Source: Megascapheus bottae (lineage: Eukaryota; Chordata; Mammalia; Rodentia; Geomyidae). Taken from it: 64,000 nucleotides of DNA. The DNA lies in assembly GCA_024803745.1 (NCBI GenBank), contig JANJXV010000037.1, positions 5,655,001 through 5,719,000 on the forward strand, written 5' to 3'. This document shows, one piece after another, positions 43,723-54,404 of the stretch; position 1 is the first letter of the stretch; every line of letters starts with the position of its first letter. A program made the translations under genes and the position numbers. The notes beneath the pieces are model-generated. The model worked only from the letters and a program-made list of their open reading frames with translations. It was not told where the DNA came from and made no database searches.

Positions 43723-44118
43723 AAACCTTGGGCTCTCCTAGCAGAGATTTAAAATAGAGCAAAACCTAGATACATAAGGCCATATAGGATGAGACTAAAT
43801 GAAAGGACCTCCAGGATACAGAAACAAAAGCCATATAATGAGTGATTATTGTCCTTAATGTACCATGTTAACTCTGATCTCTTTTGCTGTCCCTTGGTTA
43901 TCTCATATGTTTACAGTATTTTACCTTGTTATTTGATATATTGTATATTAAAAAGGATAGGGAAGGGGGGAAAACAAGATGAGGGGCTGGGGTGGGGGGA
44001 GGGAAATGGGACCAATACATGAGTGAGGGTATCAATGTTTTTGAAGTAATGCACCTTCTATCTGGTGAATATAATGTAACCCTTCTATTAATTACAATAA
44101 AAAAGTATATGAAGGAAA
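43723..44118 (+). other. L1-B 3'UTR with G-rich polypurine tract
   Basis: Runs from the ORF2 stop to the tail. The tract at 43965-44010 ('ggatagggaaggggggaaaa' onward) has several runs of three or more G and would fit a G-quadruplex pattern, a known trait of mammalian L1 3'UTRs. The end 'aattacaataaaaaag' precedes the target duplication. Confidence 0.85.
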
Positions 44119-44135
44119 AGAAGCTTGACTCCAAA

Positions 44136-44141
<6 letters not shown>

Positions 44142-44187
<46 letters not shown>
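44142..44187. repeat. (GT)n microsatellite
   Basis: About 23 GT units between the L1-B target duplication and a minus-strand SINE; it coincides with the SINE tail. Confidence 0.97.
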
Positions 44188-44188
<1 letters not shown>

Positions 44189-44190
<2 letters not shown>

Positions 44191-44402
44191 ATCCTAGGGC
44201 TTGAATTTAGGGCTTGGATGGTATGCCTTAGTGTCTTCACTCAAGGCAGGCACTCAGTCTGAATCAGAAATCCACTTTGGCATTTTTTGGTGGTCAACTG
44301 GAGATAAGAGTTTCATCGACTTTCCCTGCTTGGGCTGGCTTTGACTGAGACCCTCGTATTAACCTCCTGACTAGCTAGAGGGTCATCATTGTTAGCTACA
44401 GT
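44189..44402 (-). mobile_element. B1-like/Geo SINE with microsatellite tail
   Basis: Plus-strand text 'cctagggcttgaatttaggg', 'ggtcaactggagataagagt' and 'cttgggctggctttgactga' is the reverse of the dimer. The 5' end is diverged. Confidence 0.75.
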
Positions 44403-44494
44403 ATTATAAAGTAGAACATTTCCATTTTTTCAACAAGACTTCTTGTTTTTCAGAACTTCAACACACCTGTCATTCAAAAGGAGAGTCTGACCTG

Positions 44495-44735
44495 GCTTGG
44501 GTGATGGTGGTTCATACCTGTAATTCTAGCTATTCAGGAGGCTGATATCTGTGTATCATGGCTCAACGTCTGCCTGGGCAGGTCAGTACAGGAGAGAGAT
44601 TTTTCTTTGTAATTTCCAGAAAACCAGAAGTAGCATTGTGCCCCTAAGTAGTTGAGTGCTATCCTTGGGCAAAAGAGTTCAGAGACAGTGCTTAGTCACT
44701 TAGTTCAAGTCCCATGACTAATAAAAAAAATAATT
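44495..44735 (+). mobile_element. B1-like/Geo dimeric SINE
   Basis: 'atggtggttcatacctgtaa', 'attcaggaggctgatatctg', 'aaaaccagaagtagcattgt' and 'agttcaagtcccatgactaa' plus an A-tail: both arms in order. Confidence 0.8.
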
Positions 44736-45380
44736 TTTAAAATGGTTCGTCTGCTAGGATAGGAAAAGTGATGTTGACATTTTCTTTTTCGGAGTCAATT
44801 TTGGGGACTAAAACCTGAGTGTAGTATGCTTTGAAATAAGAATGGAGAAAAGAATTTTTTGCTCTTATGATCTGGAAGCCTTTGTGTTATGAGTGGCAGA
44901 ATTTGAATTTGGTGTAGAAACTGAGTTGCTTTTATAAATTCTGGGTAATAAAATTGCAACCTGCTAAGTATTGTGAATGATTTGAATGACCCATACAGGT
45001 GACTCTACACTTTCTACTGCATCACACTGCTACAGAAAAAAAGAACAGAACCTTCTCAACTTACATTTTTGTTTCAATCCTCAAAAAGATGACTGAGATA
45101 GATTTTCCCAACTCTAAGACATTTTATTTGCTTTCTTATTCTAGGCCAATATTCAAGGAAGACAAGAGACAAATGCTTTACAGGAATGGTTTTTTTCCTA
45201 CTAATATGTCTAAGGATGAGAATCACTATGCTTTGTTTGAGTGTATTGCCCCCAATTCACATGTAGAAAATCGACTCCTACTCACATACAAGGTGCTAGT
45301 GTTGGAATCTGCAACCGCACAAAACTGTACATTACTCAGCTCTATGTTTATGCATAGTCCCTTAATGGAAGCCCATCTTT
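44736..45380. other. Unique sequence
   Basis: A 159-codon frame (44999-45478) crosses this stretch. I recognise no domain and its end lies in an L2 tail, so I do not call a gene. Confidence 0.4.
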
Positions 45381-45384
45381 CCTA

Positions 45385-45478
45385 TCAGTTCTCATGGTCC
45401 CTGAATACAGGTGCTACCTTGCTTGTCTCTCTAATAGCATGTATATTTCTGCAGTGGTGCTCGATGAATATTTGTTGA
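45385..45478 (+). mobile_element. L2 LINE 3' tail
   Basis: 'gcttgtctctctaatagcat', 'tttctgcagtggtgctcgat' and 'gaatatttgttgagtacc' follow the L2 3' end order. Confidence 0.55.
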
Positions 45479-46020
45479 GTACCATGACTTGAACTCTGTC
45501 TCCAACACCAATTTTATATTTGACAGCCTAAACACTACTATCTCAGAAAGTGATGAGATTTGAAAGATAATGCCTTTGAAGAGACAGTAAGGTAAAATGA
45601 GTTTCTTATAGATGGAACCTATCCAAGTCAATAGCATCCATAGCAAGAGAAGATTAGGATACAAAAATTTGTAGCTGACCGGACAACTGAATGAGGCTAG
45701 AGGGAAAAGCAGCCATCTGAAAGCCCAAACAAGAGACTTGTGAGCATTTGAAGCATGAGTGCTTCAATCATTCAGTTTCTGTGTTGTTAGCCACTGCCAT
45801 TTGGTGTGTAGTAATTTATTGTTAGTCTCAGCACAGCTAGACCCTAGATAAGTGACCCATATTAGTATCAAACTGGCCTTCTTCAACTCCAGTTTCTAAT
45901 GTTTTCTACATATCAAACTCTGATTTGCTCTTTTCAGCATTCTCTCTGCAGAGTTTATCTTTTACTTTGTTTGATCACTTCTAAACTTTATGTAACAGGT
46001 CAGAATTCATATGAAAATGC
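45479..46020. other. Unique sequence
   Basis: No gene or repeat recognised. Confidence 0.4.
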
Positions 46021-46029
46021 ACTTTACTG

Positions 46030-46270
46030 GACTGGGTTCTAGTGGTTCATGCCTATAATCCAGCAACTCAGGAGAGTAAGATCTGAGAATTGTGGTTTGA
46101 AGCCAACCTGGGCAAGAAAGAGAGTCCGTGAGACTCATCTCCAATTAACCAACAGAAAAACGGAAGTGACACTGTGGCTTAAGTGATAGAGCACTAGCCT
46201 TGAGCAAAAAGAAGCTCAGGAACATCACCCAGACCTTGAGTCCAAGCCCCAGAATTGGCATAAAAAATAT
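46030..46270 (+). mobile_element. B1-like/Geo dimeric SINE, well preserved
   Basis: B1-like arm: 'gtggttcatgcctataatcc', 'gtgagactcatctccaatta'. Geo arm: 'tgtggcttaagtgatagagc', 'actagccttgagcaaaaaga', 'gagtccaagccccagaattg'. 'actttactg' at 46021-46029 recurs at 46271-46279. A good reference copy for this family. Confidence 0.88.
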
Positions 46271-46774
46271 ACTTTACTGTGTTCATCAGCATTATTTATC
46301 ACTTCCAGCAGGGTGAATACAATACACTTTTCTGCAGATGTATATACTGTTTTGAATTTGAGTCTAGGCATATCTCAAACATTCATATGATCTTTTTTTT
46401 GACAGTGTGGTGTGGAAATTATGGGTGAGCAAATGAAAGAACTTCTCTTGGCTGTTAAGGGTTTAAATTTCAAGTGAGTGCATAGTTTTTCTTTTCCAAT
46501 GAATAATGTTGCTCTAGAAAGTTATTTAATCCACAGTAATGACAATTATATTTCTGTATACTGCTTGTAAATTTCCTTACATAGTCCAGCTGTAAAGCAA
46601 TGCACACACAATATCAGCTTAGAATAAGGCAGTGGAGGATGAAGGGAACTTTCTTTTATTGTATACTTGGTACTCTCAGAAGTAAAACAATAATTAGGCA
46701 CTCTCTAATATATCAAGTATGACTTCCCAGAGGAAGTGATCAAATGAAGGAAGCAATTCATTTGACTTTGATAA
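46271..46774. other. Unique sequence
   Basis: No gene or repeat recognised. Confidence 0.4.
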
Positions 46775-48060
46775 ACTTATTATATACATATTGTAATTTT
46801 TATGTTAAGTAGTTGTATAAAGGAGTTGCCATTTTAAAAAGCAATTTATGAGCTAAGCACCAGTGGCTCACGTCCATCATCCTAGCTACCCAGGAGGCTG
46901 AGATCTGAGGATCATAGTTCAAAGCCAGCAGTAAATCTCCAATACATTACTCAGAAAACTGGCATTCTAGTTCAAGTAGTAGAGTACTAGCCTTGAGCAG
47001 AGGAAACTCAAGCACTACACCCAAGCCCCGAGTTCAAGCCCTAGAACGAGAGAAATAAAAAAGCAGTTTATAAATGTGATGTATCCTCATCAGTGTCACT
47101 CCTTTCAACATTCTTACTCATTCTTCTCAGTCCTTTCCTCACTCTTATGAATTTGGTAGGATATACATTAAATTCTTGTCTGTGTTGCTCCACCCCTCAT
47201 TCTCCTTTTCATTTGCCTTCCCCCTGCCCCTTGACTGCATCCCATTCTTTTCAAGTACCTGCTTCCTTGAGTTTTATTTGCTGACCATTGATTTTGGCCT
47301 TCTAAAGGATTATGTTATTTGAGATCTCCCTTGAATCTACCATATTTCACTTAATACATTTGTATACACTTGTGTACTACCCAACACATTTACAAATGAA
47401 TTTGTAAGTTAAGTCTTGCTTCCACATAAGGGGAAAAATGCATCCATTGTCTCTCTGGGCTTGACTTCATGCACTTAACATATTTTTTCCTCCAAAGCTT
47501 CCCGTCTCTTTACAAATGTTAGACTATCATGCTTTCTAATGGAGAAGTAAAATTTTATTGTGTGCCTATACCACATTGTCTTGACCCATTCATCCTTTGA
47601 GGGACATCAAGATTGATTCCATATCATGGCTAGAGTGAATAGTGCTGCAATGAACATGGTTGTCCTGGGGGCTTTACAATATTCTGGTTTATAATCTTTT
47701 GGGTAAATTCCCAGAAGTAGAATTGCTGGATCATAGGATGATTTTATTTTTAAAAATGTGAGGAACCTCCACACTGCTTTCTAGAGTAATTGCACAAGTT
47801 TACATCCCACTAACATTATATTACGAGTTCCTTTTGGTTATTTCCTCTCCAGAGTCTGTTAAGGTTTGTGGATAGTGGCTATTCTAACTGAGTTGAGGTG
47901 TAATCTCAATATTGTTTTGATTTACATTTCATTTATGGCCAGAGATGTTGGGCAATTTTTATCATGTGTCTATTGGCCATTTTTGCTTCTTCTCCTAAGA
48001 ACTAAGAATACTCTAGTTCATTTATTGATTGGGTTGTTGGTTTTTATTAAATTTTTTAAT
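46775..48060 (-). mobile_element. Older L1: ORF2 C-terminal part and 3'UTR, split by a SINE
   Basis: Plus-strand order: 3'UTR end ('aagtagttgtataaaggagt'), pyrimidine-rich 3'UTR, then ORF2 in reverse ('ccattcatcctttgaggga', 'gaatagtgctgcaatgaaca', 'attgctggatcataggatga', 'ccattttgaaagtt..' equivalents decayed) to about 48060. A B1-like/Geo SINE (46852-47057) interrupts the 3'UTR. Frames across it are not genes. Confidence 0.75.
46852..47057 (+). mobile_element. B1-like/Geo SINE with 15-16-bp duplication, in an old L1
   Basis: 'agtggctcacgtccatcatc', 'ccaggaggctgagatctgag', then 'agttcaagtagtagagtact' and 'cgagttcaagccctagaacg'. 'aaaaagcaatttatga' at 46836-46851 matches 'aaaaagcagtttataa' at 47058-47073. 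Confidence 0.9.
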
Positions 48061-48119
48061 TTTGTATCCATTTTTCCATTTCAAGTGGTGATGCCATGTG
48101 GAGCTGGTGGAGGTCTCAT

Positions 48120-48410
48120 TTTTCTGTTTTCATCACCTACATTCACCTTTCAATGTCATAATGATCTAACCACTCTAGTCTTCTACTTCCTTGAAAACTC
48201 CAGCCTCCTTCCTGCCCCAGGACTTTTACACAGGCTTATGCCTATGCCTGTGATCACATTCCCCACTGTGCCTGGTAACTCCAGCTTTCTGGCTCATTGC
48301 ACAGCCACCCTCCTGGGGATCATTTCTTTTAATTTTCTTGTGAGTTCCCTAAGTAAATCCTTTCCAACATACGGTGAACATTTTTCTACAGAACCCTGAT
48401 AACAATAGTA
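48120..48410 (+). mobile_element. L2 LINE fragment
   Basis: 'ctccttcctgccccaggact', 'tttacacaggcttatgccta' and 'gccaccctcctggggatcat' follow the L2 3' region order. A 177-codon frame spanning old L1 and L2 (47866-48399) is fortuitous. Confidence 0.6.
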
Positions 48411-48414
48411 TTAA

Positions 48415-48894
48415 ATTTTTATGTTCTCAATTGATCATTTATTAGCTCTGTACTTAAGGTCTAAAAGGGAAAAATGAACAGATAGCTTCGTTGTCTATCA
48501 ATCAAATGGTATAACCAGAGCCTGTGTGGAACATGTCTGGTTTTCTTTACCCTGTGGTGGTTTGTTGGTCATACTCAGTTCTTCTCTTGACATCCTCATT
48601 TTTCCTTTCAGCCTTGGAATCCCATGTGACCTCAGACGGCCATCACCATCCTCTGTAGGGCTCTTTCTTCTCAGTGTTTGTCTCAGATTCCATCATTTGG
48701 TTACACTGGATCTTCTTTCTATTTGTGGGGTGGTGGGAAAGCTCTGATGGTGCTGAACTGTTGGGCGATCTTCAGATAAAATGTGCAGTATAGAAAAAAA
48801 TACATTTACTGCCAGTTCAGTGAGGCAGAAACATTAAAAAAATTCTCTCTGACCACTTCTTTCTGACCACTTCTTTTAATACAATCCCATGAAG
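48415..48894. other. Unique sequence
   Basis: No gene recognised; the 73-codon frame at 48526-48747 is featureless. A small direct repeat 'tctgaccacttctt' occurs twice near 48848 and 48862. Confidence 0.4.
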
Positions 48895-48904
48895 AGCAAT
48901 TTGA

Positions 48905-49074
48905 AATTGGATAGGAAAGGGGGGAAAACAAGATGAGAGGTGAGGGTGGAGGGAGGGAAATGGGGACCAAGACATGAGAAAGGGTATCAATGTATGTGAA
49001 TTAATGCACCTTCTATCTGGTGAATATAATGTAACCCTTCTCTTAATTACAATAAAAATATATGAAAAAAGAAA
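48905..49074 (+). mobile_element. Short 5'-truncated L1 with target duplication
   Basis: 170 bases of L1 3'UTR from 'aattggataggaaagggggg' through the G-rich tract to 'aattacaataaaaatatatg'. 'agcaatttga' at 48895-48904 and 49075-49084 flanks it. It sits between two L2 pieces. Confidence 0.92.
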
Positions 49075-49084
49075 AGCAATTTGA

Positions 49085-49430
49085 GAGTGTCCTTGCTAGT
49101 TTTCCTTCAGTCCATTCCCCACTAGAATGATTTTTTTAAAATACAATTACAAACTGAAATTCCATTCAAAATCCTTCAATGCCTCCCCTTGCCCTAAAGG
49201 ATAATGCAAACAAAGTTCACACTTTTCTGCACAGCACACAAAGCCATCTGCTGATGGGCTTTGTTCCCCTTATTTTTCTCCATACCCTTCATGAAAACAT
49301 ACCACTGTACATTCCCACTCTCCAGAGGGGCTGCTTTCTTCATCCCTTACCTGTCCCCTCTTATTTACCTTCCCAACTATTTCATATTCTACATTCCTAT
49401 TTATATGTGTTTCCTCTTGTGAGGGAGCGT
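49085..49430 (+). mobile_element. L2 LINE fragment
   Basis: 'aatccttcaatgcctcccct', 'tgccctaaaggataatgcaa' and 'acaaagccatctgctgatgg' parallel the L2 3' region. Probably part of one decayed L2 with 48120-48410. Confidence 0.6.
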
Positions 49431-50530
49431 TCCTCCATAAAGAGTAGAAGAAATGCATAGAATACTAATACAAAGAATACTAAGCCTTAATATTTTGTTA
49501 GAAAAAATTCTGTCTCTCATCTGTCTAGCTGGCATTTATTTTCTAGCTATCATTTAAAAGTTACACAGCATAAACGATGTTTTAAATACTAGTACACACA
49601 TGATAGAGTCAGGAGTGTATAATTATATCTCAGCAACGTTTGGACAGAGAGCCAATTAGGGATGTGAAACTGATGTAACACATACAAGTCCTAGTTTGCC
49701 AGGGAGTAGAATGGAGATTTGGACATTTTCCATTGAGCTCATGGTATTTACACATTTTACTCTGAAATGCTTCAAATTGCACAAAATCTGTTAGGACTTT
49801 GTGCATGAATTTCATCATCTCACAATAATGTATTTATTTTTGCTCCCTCCAAGACTGAATACCGATGACTAGAGAATATGCTGCTTACTTTTTGTAGCCT
49901 GATGTGTTAACATGATTCTTACCATGTGACAATAGTTACATAATGATGTTACAAGCTTTGCCTTCTATGCAGAATGTATAAATCTTAGAACTGGCTTCCT
50001 TATCTGATCAACCCTCATAATTTCGTATTATCTCCTCGCAAAGAACTGAAGTAGTAGTCTTCTCAGGATAGTCAAATTTAATTGTTAATTTAATTGTTTC
50101 AGTTATGTTTCTGTGCTCAGAGGTGGAAAAGATGTGTATGTATGCGTGCGTGTGTGCGTGTGTGTGTGTGTGTGTGGTCAATAACCAGAGTAAAATGTTA
50201 AGAGATTAGGTGATGCTTCCAATAATAGAAAATGACTTCATCCTCTATGTCCGGATTCCAAGATTTCCATATCCAATGGGTTGTGAAGCCATAGAAGAAA
50301 AAGCCACTAGAGATATAATATAACCAAATAAGTATTGAGTATAGAATAAACTCTACTTCCCATCACGAGTCATTGAAATGAGCCCTCAAGATGCTTCAGA
50401 TAGTCTCAGAATTGATAAAATTTGATCCCTCATCAAGATATTTGTGTTAGTGTGTTTGAAGAGGGAAAAGGGAAGATGGCTACTTTATTTGAATTTTTAC
50501 AGAGGTGCCAGTAATTTAGATGATAAAAGC
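49431..50530. other. Unique sequence with a TG repeat
   Basis: No gene or interspersed repeat recognised apart from the microsatellite near 50130. Confidence 0.4.
50130..50176. repeat. Imperfect (TG)n microsatellite
   Basis: 'gtatgtatgcgtgcgtgtgt' grading into TG units. Not attached to a recognised SINE. Confidence 0.9.
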
Positions 50531-50639
50531 ATAGAATGAAGACTAAATCATAGCCCCTTCTTCAGGAAGGATCCAAAACAATATAGAAAAGAAAGGAACC
50601 AATCTAGAAGTGATGCACACAAGACAATATGTTGTAAAT

Positions 50640-50805
50640 GAACTCCATATCTTGGGGAGAGAGAGGAGAGAGAGTGGGAGAAAAATATGGGAGGGGTAAC
50701 AAGGTCCAACAGGAAATGTACTCACTAACTTAAGTACGTAACTGCAATCCCTTTGTATATCACCCTGACAATAAAGGTAAGTGAAAAATTTTAAAAAAAA
50801 AAAAG
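50640..50805 (+). mobile_element. L1 3'UTR end
   Basis: 'taagtacgtaactgcaatcc' and 'tatatcaccctgacaataaa' followed by an A-rich tail match the 3'UTR type of 15390-15455. Confidence 0.6.
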
Positions 50806-50837
50806 AAAGGAAGGAATGATGGTGCTTTTGCTTTTGT

Positions 50838-50915
50838 TTGTTTGTGTTGTGCTAGAAATTGGACTGAGATCTTTCACATGGTAAGAAAGTCTTCTTCTGC
50901 TTTTATCACATATCT
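50838..50915 (-). mobile_element. Degenerate ID-type SINE
   Basis: 'gtttgtttgtgttgtgctag', 'aaattggactgagatctttc' and 'acatggtaagaaagtcttct' follow the reverse of an ID element but many positions have changed. Confidence 0.45.
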
Positions 50916-51562
50916 CTTTATTTACAATTGTGAAGTGCAATAGTAACTATAACTGTGATGGCATTGGTTATCAAATGTATAAGGGTAAATGCAGAATTGT
51001 TTATCTGGATAACTAAAAGTGAAAAAAAATCCCATCAATTTCATATACAATTGACTAACAGTGACATGTAAGAATATTAACATATGATTCTGCAAAAAAG
51101 AATATATAGCAGCTTAATAACAATAGATAAAACTTTTAATCTCATTTCTATAACCATGCCTTTGCTTTGCTACTCTAGAATTAAATACATATCAGGTGAT
51201 AATATTCACATCTTAGGCTTTTCACATGTGTTTGAGATTCCTTGTTATATTTACTGAAGTACTTCCTTTTATTCATGTGTAGTGTTCTTTTGGTTGAATG
51301 TAACACAGGTTATATATCCATTCTCTCAATATACAGATACTCATCTGGATATTTCATTTGTAGTTATTATGATTAGTTCTGTTCTGTTATAATTATGCTT
51401 CTAAAATGTTGTACAGTCACACATTGTTAATTATGTTGAGTAAATAGTTGCTATTCCAAATGCACATGTGGATAATAATTAGGCATTCTCCTAAGGAGAT
51501 TTTCCAAGTGACATTATATCAATTCCTGCCAAACATTTCTTGAGAGAAATGATGCTGGTCTT

Positions 51563-51753
51563 TTTATTTTTTTGCCAGTCCTGGGGCTTGAACTCAGGGC
51601 CTGAGCACTGTCCTCAGGCTTTCTCAAGGCTAGAGCTCTACCACTTGAGCTACAGCACCAGTTCCAGGTTTTTCTATGTATGTGGTACTGAGGAATCAAA
51701 CCTGGGTCTTTGAGCATGCTAGGCAGGCACTCTAAGACTAGGCCAAACTCTAG
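51563..51753 (-). mobile_element. IDL-Geo SINE
   Basis: Plus-strand text 'ttgccagtcctggggcttga', 'gctctaccacttgagctaca', 'gtggtactgaggaatcaaac' and 'tgctaggcaggcactctaag' is a complete dimer in reverse. No clear target duplication. Confidence 0.88.
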
Positions 51754-52132
51754 GGTGATTTTCTTTATATACTCCTTCATTATAAGAACTGAGGCTATTC
51801 CATAGTTAGGAATACTCTTGTAGCAAAACAAATCTGTATGCAGGCATTCTTGATGTATGTTGACTTTAGGAGCATATTGAAGAGTGGTATAACTAGATGA
51901 TCAGATAGTAATAGTTTAGTTTTTGTAAGACCTGCCATAGGATTGGCATAGTGACGGGACTAATTTACATTTCCAAACATAGTAGATTTCTCCCTCTACA
52001 ACCTCACCAGCATTTTTTCTTGATAATAACAGTTTTGAATAAAGTGATATAGAATCAAAAAGTAGATTTGACTTGTTTTTTTTTCTTGATAACTACCTAT
52101 GGCAATAAATGGCTATTCTTTTAAACAGCTGG

Positions 52133-52460
52133 TTTTTCATTGTATTTTATTGTCAGGATAAAGTATAGAGGGATTACAGTTACATTCGTCGGGTAATTGA
52201 TACATTACTTCTCGAACTTTGATACCCCTTCTCATTTTTTTGTCCTCCTTTCCCTCCTTCCACCCCCTTCCAATCATCTTTTTTCCCCTTCCCTTCCCTA
52301 TTTCAAATAAAAAAATGAATAAATATACAATATATCAGGTAACAAAATCAGATATAGTAACCACATGAAATTCACCATAAGTGGAATAAAAGAAAAGAAA
52401 TAACTTCACATAGTACATTAAGAACAACAATCACAAAGGTAAGCCTCTTGTTTTATCTCC
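52133..52460 (-). mobile_element. L1 3'UTR copy
   Basis: 'ttgtattttattgtcaggat', 'aaagtatagagggattacag', 'atttcaaataaaaaaatgaa' and 'cattaagaacaacaatcaca' mirror the plus-strand 3'UTR at 55000-55360. Inserted in the ancient L1 that surrounds it. Confidence 0.75.
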
Positions 52461-53729
52461 CAGAAAAACTATTTGCTTAGTTCCTTTGCCCTTTGGTTCC
52501 CTATTATTTGTTCTTTCAGTGTGTATTTTGTTTTTCACTTCTTTAGACATTCATGATGTCAGTTTTCTGTTGGATGAATATCCATGGAAGACTTAATCCT
52601 GTTTCTGTAAGTGACATCTTTACTTGAGCAATGCTTTCCTTCTCTGCAAAAATGACTTCACTTGATGTGATCTCATTTGTCAGTTCTTGCTATTAATTCA
52701 TAACTTGAACTGTCTATATCAGGAAATAATTTTCTTGTATGTGTGTGGGGTTTTTTCTGTAGTTTTAAAGTTTTGGCTGTTACTCTAAAGTCTTTACTGC
52801 ATTTGGATTGATGTTTTTATAGGAGAAGAACCACGAACATAGTTTTAGGTTATCATATGTACACATACAATTATTTCAGAATATTTTGTTGAAGAACTTG
52901 TCTTTTTCCTGAATTCACTATTTATCATCATTGTTAATAAGAAGGCTATAGCATCATAGAATTCTTTGTGGGTCTCCATTCGATTTCTGTAGCTGTTCCA
53001 TACTGTTTTATTACTATGGCTCTGTTGTGTAACTTAAATTTGGTTAGTATTAAACATTCAGTTATCATTTTCTTTTGCTCAGAATTGCATTGGTTATTTG
53101 AGTTTTTATGCTTCCATGTGAATTTGACGATCATTTTCTGTAGTTATGTGAAGAATTTCTTAAAGATTTTGATGAGTATTACCCTGGACCACTATATTAT
53201 TTTTTAGTAATCTAAAAAATCTATTTTCATGATATTACTTCTGCTAATATATGAACAGAGATCTTTCTAACTTGTAGCACCTTCTGAGTATCTGCAGTGT
53301 TCTATTGTTTTGTCATACAAATCTTTCAACATCCTCGGTTTCTTTATTGAAAACTAATTTTTCTCAGTGGTCTTTAGCACTCTAATGGGCCCATATCCTT
53401 TGAATAATTCTTTATTTTCTTCAACATATATGACATAAAATTGACCATAGTATTTCTTCCAATATATGTATTAATTTTTATTATGGTGAAATGAATATAA
53501 AGATATTTACCAATAACATTTGTGGGATTAGATTTAATTCCTTCCTAAACTGAAACTTTATGTTTATTAGATAATAACTTGATTTTTCTCTCCCTCCTGC
53601 AGTTATTTTTTTGATTTAAAGTATTATCATTTGTACACAGTCCTTAGAATATAATATGCCTTTGAATATGGAGGAAAAGCAATGCAACTAGCATGATATA
53701 GCTGACAAACAATATAATGCAAAGATAAA

Positions 53730-53850
53730 TATTTACTGAGTACTTATTTTATGCCAAGTATTATGGTAAGCACTTCGCAGAAATAATCTAATTTAATCTT
53801 TTACAAAAAATTACGTTAAGTATTGTAATTGGAAAATGTGGCAGGACTCA
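53730..53850 (+). mobile_element. MIR SINE
   Basis: 'aatatttactgagtacttat', 'tttatgccaagtattatggt' and 'aagcacttcgcagaaataat' match the MIR core. Confidence 0.7.
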
Positions 53851-54394
53851 AATCAGAGCACTTAAATATCTTTAATATTGCATAAGGTGAACTCAGTATT
53901 GCATATTGGACTCAGACTGTCTAAATCCCATATGCAAAAGCATTACATGGCATTGTTATTTTAACGCAACTTTGTGAGAAGTAAGGCGCTCAGGATTCAT
54001 GTTCCTAGAGATCACCACAGATGGTGTTTCCTCAACTTTAACATTCATGAGGCTTGTTAGAGCACAGGTTCCAGTATACTATCTCCAGAGCAGATGGATG
54101 ATTGAGGTAGTCCAGACTGGGATCCGAGAACTCAACCTAGATAATAAGCTCTTAGATAATGCTAGTGCTTTGGAAGCACATTTTGAATAACAAGCCTCTA
54201 GGCATCTGTTATTCAGGTAATGTGGGTACTTGTAAAACAGAACACCAACTTATACTCACAACATCTGCCTAATTAATTGGGTAGCTGAGAGTTAGCAATT
54301 GGGAAATGGAGCTGCAAATCAGAAGAGTTTAGACAGGAGGGAAAAAGTGTTGGGTGGGAACTCATGCAAGACTAAGAAATAAGGACAATAAAAA
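53851..54394. other. Unique sequence
   Basis: No gene recognised; a 63-codon frame at 53999-54190 has no known motif. Confidence 0.4.
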
Positions 54395-54404
54395 CCAGGC
54401 CAGA

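Larger units (their letters stand above)
37388..44118 (+). mobile_element. L1-B: end-to-end LINE-1 with 13-bp duplications, inactive
   Basis: 'aagaagcttgact' at 37375-37387 and 44119-44131 brackets one element: 5'UTR (37388-39274), shortened ORF1 (from 39275), ORF2 (39635-43722), and 3'UTR with G-rich tract and 'aattacaataaaaaag' tail. It contains two IDL-Geo SINEs (38097-38303 and 42901-43095) and a tiny minus-strand L1 piece (about 40464-40500). The span is 6.7 kb, or about 6.3 kb without the insertions, close to a normal L1. ORF1 is mostly deleted and ORF2 is frameshifted, so it cannot move by itself. Confidence 0.92.
51220..53480 (-). mobile_element. Ancient L1M-type ORF2 on the minus strand, with two later insertions
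   Basis: Decayed reverse ORF2 text runs through the block: 'acctcaccagcattttttct' near 52003, then 'actgtttttattactatggc'-like text ('catactgttttattactatg' near 52998), 'ttttgctcagaattgcattg' and 'gtgaatttgacgatcatttt'. An IDL-Geo SINE (51563-51753) and a younger L1 3'UTR (52133-52460) interrupt it. Confidence 0.6.

Noticed and set aside
44999..45478. 159-codon open frame as a possible gene
   Set aside because: No domain or signal recognised, and its end lies in an L2 LINE tail.
47866..48399. 177-codon open frame
   Set aside because: It crosses from a minus-strand old L1 into an L2 fragment, so it is a chance frame through decayed repeats.
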